DNA of 64,000 nt from an uncultured Rhodopila sp. (lineage in GTDB: Bacteria > Pseudomonadota > Alphaproteobacteria > Acetobacterales > Acetobacteraceae). A model generated the notes under the pieces. That model was not told the origin of the DNA, searched no databases, and worked only from the letters and a program-made list of their open reading frames with translations. The stretch is taken from positions 62,001-126,000 of the forward strand of contig CAINOE010000142.1 in assembly GCA_903851415.1 (NCBI GenBank), read 5' to 3'. The translations under genes were made by a program, and so were the position numbers. Numbering within the stretch: the stretch's first letter is position 1; each line of letters begins with the position of its first letter. Shown here one piece after another: positions 15,667 through 25,593 of this stretch.

Positions 15667-15762
15667 ATGACGGAAAGCCGATGGGAACTGGCAATCGTGG
15701 CCCTCATTTTAGCCGTAGTCTTCTTCTCGGCCTGGCACTTTGCATTGCGCCTTCTCGGCTAG
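15667..15762 (+). CDS. 31-residue predicted single-pass membrane protein
   Basis: The ATG at 15667 follows a very strong AAAGGAGG at 5 bases. The product starts MTESRWELAIVALILAVVFF and ends SAWHFALRLLG, one hydrophobic helix with a short charged N-tail. The ORF begins right at the edge of the decayed regulator on the other strand. No family was recognised. Its ribosome binding site and clean helix make it more likely than chance to be real. The next gene (15827) follows in the same direction after 64 bases and may share its mRNA. Confidence 0.5.
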   Translation: MTESRWELAIVALILAVVFFSAWHFALRLLG

Positions 15763-15826
15763 GGCGGACGCACTGATAGAGGGGAAGCCGAAGATTTTCA
15801 CCCGAACGCAAGCATGGAGGAACAAT

Positions 15827-16129
15827 ATGCACTACAATAACCAAACAAGCGTACCGCTAAACGAGGTGACGGCGCTATTTGCCGCCAGCGCGTCCTCCTT
15901 CAGGTTGTCGAACAGCGCCACGTTCGCTGACCTCGCCGATCGGCTGGAGGTGCTCGGCGAACGGCATTCGGCAACACCGGGAGCGATTTACCTGAAGCTC
16001 GCACGTTCCGTATCCACGGAAAGTCCGGCATTACCGATTCCGCTGACAAGGTTAAGGCCGGTCCGTAACGGCTCCGTCTGGTATCCGCCAGCCGGCCCGT
16101 GCAGGCATTCCAGGATATCGGAGAGATGA
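15827..16129 (+). CDS. Hypothetical protein, 100 residues
   Basis: The ATG at 15827 has GGAGG eight bases before it; the longer frame upstream lacks a site. The protein is soluble with a helical middle (FADLADRLEVLGERHSATPG) and a proline- and arginine-rich C-terminus. It ends in a 4-base ATGA contact with an in-frame ATG of the CsbD gene, so the two are likely co-expressed. I do not recognise the family. Proximity to CsbD suggests a stress-related setting, but this is only context. Confidence 0.6.
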   Translation: MHYNNQTSVPLNEVTALFAASASSFRLSNSATFADLADRLEVLGERHSATPGAIYLKLARSVSTESPALPIPLTRLRPVRNGSVWYPPAGPCRHSRISER

Positions 16130-16131
16130 AA

Positions 16132-16314
16132 ATGGACAAGGACAGGATCGCAGGGTCAGCGAAACAAATGGAGGGGTCGATCAAAGAAGTCGTCGGCAAA
16201 GCGGTCGGCGATACCACGCTGCAAGCCGACGGAGAAGCTGACAAGACCGAGGGTAAGATCCAAAATGCCGTTGGCGGCGTCAAAGATACGCTCAGGGATG
16301 CACTGAAGAAATAG
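16132..16314 (+). CDS. CsbD family stress-response protein
   Basis: This is a 60-residue CsbD-family protein: MDKDRIAGSAKQMEGSIKEVVGKAVGD and then KTEGKIQNAVGGVKDTLRD (shown here in parts) match the two-helix repeat of the family. CsbD proteins are small, hydrophilic, general-stress-induced proteins of unknown biochemistry. ATG 16132 is preferred to ATG 16126 because the GGAG at 16120-16123 is then at proper distance. A long GC-rich hairpin begins at the stop codon. Confidence 0.9.
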   Translation: MDKDRIAGSAKQMEGSIKEVVGKAVGDTTLQADGEADKTEGKIQNAVGGVKDTLRDALKK

Positions 16315-16347
16315 GGCTGGCGCCGGTGTGGCCACCGCCGCCGGCCC
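16314..16347. terminator. Long GC-rich hairpin after csbD-like gene
   Basis: A 15-bp stem with one mismatch and a 4-base loop (left arm 16314-16328, right arm 16333-16347) lies between two convergent genes. No T-run follows on either strand. Confidence 0.55.
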
Positions 16348-16376
16348 CCACGAAGTCGCCGTTTCGGGGTCGTTAT

Positions 16377-16976
16377 TTACCGGCCGCTCGCAAGGACCGC
16401 GGGCGCCGCGTTCCATAGGTGGATCACCCGCACCTCCGGGTGGGCAGGATCGAAACCGAGAATGCTGAGCGATGCCGTGCCAAGGGCAAAATGTTGGGCA
16501 TCTATAACAGGAAGGCCGATCCATTGCGCAGCCACAACGCGGGAGAATTGGCCGTGCGAGAAAAGCGCGACGCTGCCATCCGCCGCGCAAAGCCGGGCAA
16601 TCAGCCGTTCGGCCCGGGCGGCGACCTCATCCGGCATTTCGCCATTTGGGCAGCCGTCACGAAAAACGCTCCAGCCCGGCCGAACCTTGCGAATGTCCCG
16701 GGAATGCTGACCCTCATAGTCGCCATAGGCCCATTCCGCCAGGTCCGGCTCGACCTCCGCCGCGGCCCCGAGCCCGGCCAGCTCGCAGGTTCGCCGGGCG
16801 CGTTGCAGCGGACTGGTCAGCACGCGGGCGAACTGGATGTGCGTCAGCCAGGGTTGCAGTGCGCGTGCTTCATCCTCGCCGTGCGGCGTCAGGGGCAGAT
16901 CGGTCCGGCCCGTGTGCTGGCCGGACAGAGACCACTCGGTTTCGCCATGCCGGATGATATAAAGCCGCAGCGTCAT
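16377..16976 (-). CDS. Histidine phosphatase family protein
   Basis: This 199-residue enzyme is of the phosphoglycerate-mutase-like superfamily. The N-terminal RLYIIRHGETEWSLSGQHTG holds the catalytic RHGE with the phosphorylated histidine. EWAYGDYEG gives the acid, and VALFSHGQFSRV the second histidine. The longer frame upstream lacks family sequence, so the ATG at 16976 is chosen. Close relatives dephosphorylate sugar phosphates or cobalamin precursors; nothing nearby fixes the substrate. It converges on the csbD-like gene. Confidence 0.9.
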   Translation of the reverse strand: MTLRLYIIRHGETEWSLSGQHTGRTDLPLTPHGEDEARALQPWLTHIQFARVLTSPLQRARRTCELAGLGAAAEVEPDLAEWAYGDYEGQHSRDIRKVRPGWSVFRDGCPNGEMPDEVAARAERLIARLCAADGSVALFSHGQFSRVVAAQWIGLPVIDAQHFALGTASLSILGFDPAHPEVRVIHLWNAAPAVLASGR

Positions 16977-17265
16977 GTGGTTTCCATCACAGGGTCTCCG
17001 TGCCAGGCAGCCCGGTTGCCACGGGCAAGTGGCGAAGAGCTTGCTGCGCCCGGGCGAGATTGGCAACATCGCATATGCGACACATCGCATATGCGGGGTC
17101 GCCCCACTATGCTCGATCGGCTTGGCGCGGACCATTGGCATCAGGTGGGCGCGCGGGCTAACCAGGCACTGAGGCAATTGCCAGCCAGGCGCGCGGCGTC
17201 CACCGTTCCGCCGGATCCGCCATCGCCCGAACGGGCCATGACGGATGAACCGGCCGGAGCTGCTC

Positions 17266-18615
17266 TTATCCCGTGAAATGCACGATCTGCCGCGTCGCCA
17301 GGTCGATCGTCACCTGATCGTCCGGAGTCTTCGCCAGGTCCGCGTCGCTCGACGGGTGATACTCGATCCGAAGCTGGGTTTGCGTCACCACCACCCGCAG
17401 ATAGCCGGTGTCCGTGTCGTCGTAGTTCTCCAGCACCACCTTGTCAGCATCCGTCTGGATCGCCAGAGGCGTGCGCAGCGGCGGGTCGTCGCGCTTCGTC
17501 AGCTTCTGCGGGCGGCTGTGGCCGCCGCCGCCGGCGATGACGTAGGGGATTTGAATCTGCCCCCGCGTGCGCGTGTAGCGCTGGTAATTATGCGCATGCG
17601 CTGACAGCACGGCATGCGGCCAGACGCCGGCTTCATCGCAGACCGCATCGATCTCCTTGCGCATGGCGGTGGATGAGCCGTGTCCACGCTCGCCGCCCAG
17701 GGTATACGCCGGATGGTGGTGCGCGATGACCACCGCGCCCTTGAAGCCGTCCGACTTCACCCGCGCCAGAGCGGTGCGCAGGAAGGTCAGTTGCACATCG
17801 GTCAGGTCGGGAAATGCTCCGTTCTGACTCGATATGACGCCCGGATCCTCCAGCGCATTGCTATAGAGAGCCAGAATGCGGATGAACGGCGCCTCGAACG
17901 TGAAATACACCCCCGGCTGGACCTGTGCGGTGCGGTCCAGGCCGCCGGCTTCCGGCGTGATCTCGAAATGCTCGGCGCAGAAGTTGCGCAGGAACGCCTC
18001 CAGCGAGACGCCGTTGGTGTTCGGCGCCACCATGCCGTCATGGTTGCCCGCCAAAGCCAGGATCGGGGCGGGATAGTTGCGATAGGCGTCGTAGAACTGG
18101 TCGTAGTAGTATTGCGCCTCGCCGAAGCTGTAGACCACGTCGCCGAGATGAAAGAAGAACCGCGGACGGTCCTCCGCAGCATCGGTGAAGTCGTGCAGCA
18201 TCTTATTGGTGACGTCTTCCTGCAATTGCGGGCCGCGGGTGTTCCCCGTGTCGCCGACGGATTGAAACACCAGCCGCCCGGCGTCGGTCGCCTGCTTCAC
18301 CGCATCCGCCCCATGGCTGCCCAGAACCTGCTCCAGCGTCAGGATCGGCTCGGCGCCGCCGCGCGCCGCGGGGAACGGAATCGGCCTGAGTTCGTTCGCC
18401 CGGCCAAGCTCGTCGAGCACCTTGTAGGCCGCTGTGTCGGACGCGTGCTTGATATGGAAAGTGGTCGGCGCCGACAGCACCTCCGGCTGGGCGAAGCGAG
18501 GCTGGTCCTGCTCCGCCACCGCGACATTGTGCACCTGCGCCGGCTGCGCCGGCGGCGTGAGCTTACGCGTCCGGCCGGGCGTCGCCGGATCCTTGGCATC
18601 GTGCCGTCCCGTCAT
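17266..18615 (-). CDS. Calcineurin-type metallophosphoesterase
   Basis: This 449-residue protein has the metal-binding blocks in order: FFHLGDVVYSFGEAQYYYDQ, ALAGNHDG, VVIAHHHPAYTLGG and LSAHAHNYQRYTR. The order and the tyrosine-rich first block resemble purple acid phosphatase-like and DUF-type phosphoesterases. No signal peptide is seen at the start (MTGRHDAKDPATPGRTRK), so it is probably cytoplasmic unless exported otherwise. AGGAG lies 9 bases before the ATG at 18615. The substrate is unknown. Confidence 0.88.
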   Translation of the reverse strand: MTGRHDAKDPATPGRTRKLTPPAQPAQVHNVAVAEQDQPRFAQPEVLSAPTTFHIKHASDTAAYKVLDELGRANELRPIPFPAARGGAEPILTLEQVLGSHGADAVKQATDAGRLVFQSVGDTGNTRGPQLQEDVTNKMLHDFTDAAEDRPRFFFHLGDVVYSFGEAQYYYDQFYDAYRNYPAPILALAGNHDGMVAPNTNGVSLEAFLRNFCAEHFEITPEAGGLDRTAQVQPGVYFTFEAPFIRILALYSNALEDPGVISSQNGAFPDLTDVQLTFLRTALARVKSDGFKGAVVIAHHHPAYTLGGERGHGSSTAMRKEIDAVCDEAGVWPHAVLSAHAHNYQRYTRTRGQIQIPYVIAGGGGHSRPQKLTKRDDPPLRTPLAIQTDADKVVLENYDDTDTGYLRVVVTQTQLRIEYHPSSDADLAKTPDDQVTIDLATRQIVHFTG

Positions 18616-18940
18616 GGAAGTGCTCCTGATTGCAGAAGTGGAAGGGTTACGGACGCTGAAGCCGGACCGGGTGTGTGCCAGTTCACAGTCATTGATCATT
18701 CATGCCCAGCCCGTGAAACAACCCTCGCCACCGCGGCGCCGGGCGCGCGGCCATGCCGTCAGGCCGGAGCCGGGTTTGTTTCTGATTGATTTTCCGCAAC
18801 CACGTCGCTTAAATACGGCTTTGAATCGCACAGAGTTTTGTTCAGACCATGCGGATTTTCATTGTTCCGCGCGAATGTATCGTCGCGCCCTGCTGTCGCC
18901 GAAACCGCCGGCCAATCGTCCCGGCTGTTGCGAGATCACG
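18616..18940. other. Intergenic stretch with no clear gene
   Basis: This contains the presumed promoter of the phosphoesterase (minus strand). The AT-richer part at 18775-18870 may hold promoters, but no clear -35/-10 pair was found. Confidence 0.5.
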
Positions 18941-19126
18941 ATGAACCGCGTGGTCCTCGAACGCAAATTCCTGAACCTGTGCCGGGCGCGCGGGCCGGAC
19001 TGGATCGAATCCGTGCTGCGTCCGCTCCGTTTGCCGGGCGCCCGGGTCAGTGTGCGGGACATCCCGCTCGACGCGTTGCAGGCCGCCGTTCGGGTGTTCG
19101 GCCGGCGATGGTATCAGATGCTCTGA
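18941..19126 (+). CDS. Small hypothetical protein, 61 residues
   Basis: The frame starts MNRVVLERKFLNLCRARGP and is basic and amphipathic throughout, with codon use like the surrounding genes. The ribosome binding site is weak (CGAG). An upstream in-frame ATG at 18875 would add 22 residues of less protein-like sequence. It is transcribed toward glmS. I do not recognise the family, and the call rests on composition only. Confidence 0.4.
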   Translation: MNRVVLERKFLNLCRARGPDWIESVLRPLRLPGARVSVRDIPLDALQAAVRVFGRRWYQML

Positions 19127-19239
19127 CGGCCGTTATAGTTCCCCACCGGCCTGCATCAAACTGGCCCGGCGGTGTCGGCGGATGGCCGAGCTAAACTCGG
19201 CCATGACGCATAGACATCGGGCAGCGCGCTGCACCCCGC

Positions 19240-21065
<1,826 letters not shown>

Positions 21066-21066
<1 letters not shown>

Positions 21067-22382
21067 CAGACTTTCTCCTTCTTCGCGGCTGCCCGCAGTT
21101 CGCTGGCGCGTCCCGGCTTCTGCACCTGACGACCGCGCGCGAGCGCCAGCGCGTCCGGCGCCACGTCCTCGGTGATCACGCTGCCGGCGCCGATGATGGC
21201 ACCGTCGCCGACGGTGACGGGGGCCACCAGGGCGGTGTCGGAGCCGATGAAGACACGCTCGCCGATGGTGGTGCGATACTTGTTGAAGCCATCGTAGTTG
21301 CAGGTGATCGTCCCGGCTCCGACATTCGTGCCGCTGCCGATGGCTGCATCGCCGATATACGAAAGGTGATTGGCCTTGACGCCCTTCGCCAGCGCCGCCG
21401 CCTTCACCTCCACGAAGTTGCCGACGTGCACGTCCTGCTCCAGCTTCGCGCCGGGCCGCAGCCGCGCGAACGGGCCGATGACGGAGCCGGGGCCGATATC
21501 CGCGCCCTCCAGATGGCTGAACGCCCGGATCGTCACGTTGGAGGCCACCGTCACGCCCGGGCCGAAGAACACGTTCGGCTCGATCGTCACGTCCGTGCCC
21601 AGCTTCGTATCGGCGGACAGAAACACCGAGGACGGATCGGTCATGGTGACGCCCGCCTCCATCGCCGCGTCCCGCATCCAGCCCTGGAGCACCGCCTCGG
21701 CGCGGGCCAGTTCGCCGCGGGAGTTGACGCCAGCCAGCTCGTCCGCCGGAGCCTCCACCGCGGTGACCGGGCGGCCGTCGGCGCGGGCGAGGGCGACGAG
21801 GTCGGTCAGGTAATACTCGCCCTTGGCGTTGTCGTTGCGCACCGCCCGCAGCCAGCGCTCCATCTCCGGCGCGGCGCCGCACAGCACGCCGGCGTTGCAC
21901 AGACTGACACCGCGTTCGGAGTCGGTGGCGTCGGCGAACTCGACGATGCGCTCGACCAGGCCGTCCTCGCCGGTGATCACGCGGCCGTATTTGGCGGCGT
22001 CGTCCGGGCGGAAGGCCAGCAGCGACAGGCCGTGCGGGGTGTGACTATCCAGAAGGCGCCGCAGGGTGGCGGTGCGGATCAGCGGGTTGTCGGCATACAG
22101 CACCGCGGCCTGGCCATTGCCGAAGTGTTCAACGGCCTGCAACGCCGCATGCGCGGTGCCGAGGCGGTCCTGTTGCACGACGCAGGCGTGCGGGGCGGCT
22201 TCCCGGCGGACGGCGTCCATGTCGGGACCCAGGACCACGACGATGCGGTCGAACGCGGGTTCGCAACTTGCCAGCAGATGCCGCAGCATGGACCGTCCCG
22301 CCAGGCGGTGCAGCGTCTTGGGCAATGTCGACTTCATCCGTGTGCCGAGGCCGGCGGCCAGGATGATTGCGGTTGCTTGCAT
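21066..22382 (-). CDS. glmU: Bifunctional UDP-N-acetylglucosamine pyrophosphorylase / glucosamine-1-phosphate N-acetyltransferase
   Basis: GlmU acetylates glucosamine-1-phosphate and couples it to UTP to give UDP-GlcNAc. The N-terminal uridylyltransferase motif is LAAGLGTRMKSTLPK (residues 9-23). The left-handed beta-helix C-terminal domain includes GAGTITCNYDGFNKYRT. At 438 residues it is slightly shorter than E. coli GlmU (456). The gene precedes glmS in one operon. Phosphoglucosamine mutase (glmM), the step between the two, is not in the window unless the phosphohexomutase at 46916 contributes. Confidence 0.97.
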
Positions 22383-22489
22383 ATCCGTTTCCTGCTTGGC
22401 TAGGAATCCTGGCGTAGCGGCGGGAACGCTGCGGTGTCAAAGGATTTCGTTTCGAGATTGGCGCAATTTGAATTACGGAGTGCAACACA

Positions 22490-23149
22490 TTGGTCCGGAC
22501 CCTCCTGCTCGACCTGGATGGCACTCTGGTGGACACCGTTCCCGACATTGCCGCCGCGCTGAACCGGCTCATGGCGGCGCGGTCCCTGGCCGCCTTCAGC
22601 GACCCCGAAGTTGCCTCGATGGTCGGCGACGGCGTCGCGGTGCTGATCTCCCGCGCCTTCGCCGCGCGAGGCATTGCGCCGGACGAGGGGGCGCTGGAGG
22701 CGTTCACCGCGGATTACGAAGCGCATGTCGCGGTCGAGAGCCGGTTGTTCCCGCATGTGCGTCCGGTGCTGGAAGGCCTGGCGCGGGACGGCTGGCAGTT
22801 CGCCGTCTGCACCAACAAGCCGGAGCGGGCGTCGCGCCGGCTGCTGGAGGTGCTGGGGATCCTGCCGCTGCTGCGGGCGGTGGGCGGCGGCGACAGCTTC
22901 CCGGTGCGCAAGCCGGACCCGGCGCATCTGCTGGCCACCCTGGCGCAGGCGCAGGGATCGAGTGAGCAGGCGCTGATGGTCGGGGATCATCGCAATGACG
23001 TGGCGGCGTCGGGGGGCGCCGGGATACGCTGCATCTACGCGGCGTGGGGATACGGCGCGCCGGGGATGGGGGAGGGCAGCGCGGCGGTCGCCCGCGACTT
23101 CATCGAAGCGGCCGATTTCGCCAATGTGCTGCTGCCGCGGTTCGCCTGA
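22490..23149 (+). CDS. gph: Phosphoglycolate phosphatase-type HAD hydrolase
   Basis: This 219-residue HAD hydrolase has motif I LLLDLDGTLVDTVPDI, motif II CTNKPERASRRLLE and motif III/IV VRKPDPAHLL with MVGDHRNDVAASGGAGI. The pattern matches Gph/CbbZ, which clears 2-phosphoglycolate. The start is TTG at 22490, the only one that leaves the first strand intact. It is divergent from glmU, with about 107 bases between. Confidence 0.9.
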   Translation: MVRTLLLDLDGTLVDTVPDIAAALNRLMAARSLAAFSDPEVASMVGDGVAVLISRAFAARGIAPDEGALEAFTADYEAHVAVESRLFPHVRPVLEGLARDGWQFAVCTNKPERASRRLLEVLGILPLLRAVGGGDSFPVRKPDPAHLLATLAQAQGSSEQALMVGDHRNDVAASGGAGIRCIYAAWGYGAPGMGEGSAAVARDFIEAADFANVLLPRFA

Positions 23150-23175
23150 GGTCCCGCTGGCCTGAACAGCAGAAA

Positions 23176-23194
23176 GGCCGGTGCTGAACCGGCC
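23176..23194 (-). terminator. Hairpin between gph and the small secreted protein
   Basis: A perfect 7-bp stem, GGCCGGT/ACCGGCC, lies between convergent genes. On the minus strand it is followed by TTTCTG, so it fits a weak intrinsic terminator for the minus-strand gene at 23216. Confidence 0.55.
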
Positions 23195-23215
23195 CTGGTG
23201 CGCTTGTTGGCCGGT

Positions 23216-23368
23216 TTACCGCCCGCAGGCGCCGGTCTGCTGCATCCGGGTGGCCATCGCATCCCCCGCGACTGTGCTGCCGATGTGGAAGGGCGCGGCA
23301 TTCGCCAGCGGGGCGAGCGCGCCCGTCAGGCTGAGGGCGGCTAAAGCGGCAAGGATCAGGGTTTTCAT
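23216..23368 (-). CDS. Small secreted protein, 50 residues
   Basis: The ATG at 23368 follows GGAGG at 7 bases. Residues 1-24 are a classic signal peptide (KTLILAALAALSLTG then PLANA), probably cut before APFHIG. The mature part is only about 26 residues with one cysteine. Nothing recognisable in the mature part allows a function. Longer upstream starts would bury the signal peptide and are rejected. Confidence 0.7.
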   Translation of the reverse strand: MKTLILAALAALSLTGALAPLANAAPFHIGSTVAGDAMATRMQQTGACGR

Positions 23369-23518
23369 CGGAGAACCTCCAACTTCAGCGGGGCGACGCG
23401 TCCGACTGTTTGTGGAGCCGGAATGTGTCCTGGCGGACCCGAGGATAACGGCACGGTTCGGCATATGTTTTATGCGGCGAGCGGTGAAATCGGGACCGCC
23501 CGAGCGGTTGCCATACCG

Positions 23519-23848
23519 TCAGCGTTTGTCCGGCTGCATCATCCCGGCAAGGTCGCCCGGCCTCGGACGCGGCACCGAGGCGCCGATCAGAAGTTGGTTT
23601 GCGGTGCTGCTGAGGATGGCGGCGCGGGCGGTCGCCTGCTTGCTTGCGCTGCAACGGCGGAAGCCCGGCGACGGCGTCGAGTTCCTCGGCGGCGACCCGG
23701 GCCATGGCGGCGGCCCACATGCTTGGGTAAGGGTCTTGTTTCGCCGGATCTACTTTTGGTGCCTGGACCGGGGTGGGGCTCGGCGGGGCTGGCGGGGCCT
23801 GCGGACGGGGACGAGTGGCTTCACGAGGTCGATATCGCGCAACGCCAT
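23519..23848 (-). pseudogene. Frameshifted small gene, family unknown
   Basis: Starting at ATG 23848 (TGATG overlap with the gene at 23848-24069) the protein reads MALRDIDLVKPLVPVR. A shift is then needed to continue APPAPPSPTPVQAPKVDPAK and YPSMWAAAMARVAAEELDA. A second shift, near an AAGCAAGC duplication, is needed to reach ATARAAILSSTANQLLIGA and the stop at 23519. With both shifts repaired a continuous protein of roughly 110 residues results, with consistent composition. I do not recognise it; phage-type small proteins look similar. Confidence 0.5.
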
Positions 23849-24069
23849 CAGGCGTCCCGTTCGTGCGCGCGGTCTCTCCGGTGACGCGTTGGCTCCAGAC
23901 CGAGGCTATAGAGCAAGGCGTCCTGCCGGGCGGTGAGATCGGCCATGCGGGCGTCGAAGTCCTTGAACCAGTTCTCGATGTGCCGGTAGGCCTCGGCTGA
24001 CGTCCTGAAATCGCCGGTGTCTTGCCCGGCAGGGGCCTTCTTCGCGGTGCGTCTCGCTTTGGTTGCCAT
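23848..24069 (-). CDS. Small basic hypothetical protein, 73 residues
   Basis: The protein has a lysine/arginine-rich N-terminus (MATKARRTAKKAPAGQD), then a helical, aromatic-rich middle (AYRHIENWFKDFDARMADL). It ends in a 1-base TGATG contact with the frameshifted gene that follows, an operon-like layout. The ribosome binding site is poor. The family was not recognised. It may belong to a decayed phage or plasmid fragment together with its neighbours. Confidence 0.5.
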   Translation of the reverse strand: MATKARRTAKKAPAGQDTGDFRTSAEAYRHIENWFKDFDARMADLTARQDALLYSLGLEPTRHRRDRAHERDA

Positions 24070-24145
24070 TGGGGGTCAGCCCGTCGTTGATCTTGTGCAA
24101 GATATAGCCGACGGTTGCGACAGTCCAAGGCGAAGCCGGGGCGCC

Positions 24146-24349
24146 CTATGCCTTCCACTCGCCGGCGAAGTCGTCGCGGTCGAATTCGGCCTCGATCTCC
24201 CGCATGACGGCGTATTCGTCGCTGGCTGGGTCCCCGGCGCGTTCGGCGGCTTAAACGGAGCGCCGTAGGATTTCGGTCTCAAGCGAGCGACGTTGTACCG
24301 CCTGACGGCGCTCGGCCGTGAAGTCGGAGCCGACTTTGCCAGCGGGCAT
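24146..24349 (-). pseudogene. Interrupted small ORF, antitoxin-like composition
   Basis: From ATG 24349 the frame reads MPAGKVGSDFTAERRQAVQR and then RSLETEILRRSV before TAA. A different frame then continues DPASDEYAVMREIEAEFDRD and ends EWKA at 24146. The charged helical N-part and acidic C-part look like one small DNA-binding or antitoxin-type protein broken by a frameshift. The identification is tentative. Confidence 0.35.
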
Positions 24350-24482
24350 CGGTCCTTGTCGATACGGAGGTCAAGGCTGGCTCCATTGGCTTCTGCTTGG
24401 TCGGGGCATTGCTGCGTCCGTTGAAGACTTGCGACAGGACGCCCCGGTGATGGCGTTCATTAACGAATCGATGATTGCTTTG

Positions 24483-24932
24483 TCACGCACGCGGCGCAGA
24501 ACCGACGCCCCTGACCTGGATCACCTCCGGGCGGCGGCGGACCAGTTGTTCCGCGGTAGCGTTGATCCGGTCGCGCAGAGCGCGGTCGGCCCTGGCGATG
24601 ATCCCGCAATCCGGAGCCTCCGGACGCGGCAGCCACGACAGTAACGGTGGGACACGCGCCAGGACCCGCAAGTCCATATGGAACGACCTCTGGTTCAATG
24701 CTTCAGCCGCTGCCTGATCGAACTCGATGACGCCGAGCGGGACGGTCGGTCCCGGCGGGCGCCACGGTCCCGAACTGGTGTAGGCAAGGATCAGTTCGAA
24801 GCCCGTGCGCGTGGTTTGGACGCCGAGGCAGTAGGCGATGTGAGGTACGGGGCCCGGTCGATCGGGGCGATCAGGTGGTCCGAATGGAAAGTTGGTCAGA
24901 ACGAAGTCACCCTGCCGGATCGCCGCCGGCAC
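24483..24932 (-). CDS. PemK/MazF-like toxin
   Basis: This 149-residue protein starts (GTG) MPAAIRQGDFVLTNFPFG. The QGDFVLTNFPF strand and the following ELILAYTSSGPW resemble the SH3-like barrel of PemK/MazF endoribonucleases (compare G-D-I/V-V-L-V-x-F-P-F). It is longer than MazF (about 110) at its C-terminus. It lies 5 bases downstream of a ribbon-helix-helix protein, a typical antitoxin-toxin order. An RNase role is inferred from the fold family. Confidence 0.7.
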   Translation of the reverse strand: MPAAIRQGDFVLTNFPFGPPDRPDRPGPVPHIAYCLGVQTTRTGFELILAYTSSGPWRPPGPTVPLGVIEFDQAAAEALNQRSFHMDLRVLARVPPLLSWLPRPEAPDCGIIARADRALRDRINATAEQLVRRRPEVIQVRGVGSAPRA

Positions 24933-24937
24933 GAGCG

Positions 24938-25234
24938 TTACTGTCCGCCCAGAAGCGCCCGCAGCGTTGCAGCGCGGCTGGCATAGCCTTCGTCTGTCTC
25001 GTCGTCCTCGCGAACCAGGGTCCCGAGGGGTTCGCCTTGCAGTTCCGGCGCGGTGAAGACGTGAATGACGCGCTCGGCTTCGTCGCGGGCGCGCAGGTCG
25101 CGCTCAATCAGCATGTGGACGTAGCCCGCGATCGAGCGATGTTCGGCGGCGGCGACGTGCTGGATACGATCGCGGATCTCGGGTGGCAGGCGGACTGTGA
25201 TGCCGGTGCGGGATTGGGATGCGTTCTCGGTCAT
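24938..25234 (-). CDS. Ribbon-helix-helix antitoxin-like protein
   Basis: This 98-residue protein starts MTENASQSRTGITVRLPPEI; a start six codons upstream is possible. The GITVRLPPEIRDRIQHVAAA block followed by RSIAGYVHMLIERDL is a ribbon-helix-helix of the CopG/MetJ kind. The acidic C-terminal half (LVREDDETDEGYASR) suits a toxin-neutralising tail. Directly downstream is the PemK/MazF-like gene. It would repress its own promoter; no operator was identified. Confidence 0.75.
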   Translation of the reverse strand: MTENASQSRTGITVRLPPEIRDRIQHVAAAEHRSIAGYVHMLIERDLRARDEAERVIHVFTAPELQGEPLGTLVREDDETDEGYASRAATLRALLGGQ

Positions 25235-25284
25235 GGCCCCTATTTGCATCATTGTGATGCAGGCTGCAAGTGCGAATAGTCAGC

Positions 25285-25548
25285 TCAGGCGGTCCGGTAG
25301 AACAGCACCCGGCCGGACGGCACAATCTGGCCCATGAAGTCGAAATCGCGGATGTTGCGGGTCAGCACCGTGTATCCTCGCTCCAGCGCATGCAGGTAGA
25401 TCGTGGCGTCATTCAGCGCGGCGACCTCCTGGCCTGGCTGGAAACCGCCAAGCCGGAACACGAACCCCGACAGGATGCCCGCCTCCAACAGCACGCCCGC
25501 GCTGACGGCGTCCTCAAGGCGATGCCGCGGGATTTGGTTGGCCGGTTA
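25285..25548 (-). pseudogene. 5'-truncated PIN domain (VapC-like) remnant
   Basis: The C-terminal half of a PIN domain is clear: ALNDATIYLHALERGYTVLT holds the conserved ND and RNIRDFDFMGQ the last acidic cluster. Upstream, the frame stays open only to about 25548 and has no N-terminal aspartate motif. The break falls just before the lower-GC three-gene operon that starts at 25594, so the operon's arrival may have removed the 5' half. An internal GTG at 25494 could still start a short product. Confidence 0.65.
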
Positions 25549-25593
25549 TCGAACGCCTGGCGCATTGTGGCAACATAAAAAAGAGGATTCAAG

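Noticed and set aside
18434..18940. Extension of the 61-codon ORF upstream to a 230-codon frame
   Set aside because: The extra codons lie opposite the metallophosphoesterase start and are arginine/cysteine-rich shadow sequence.
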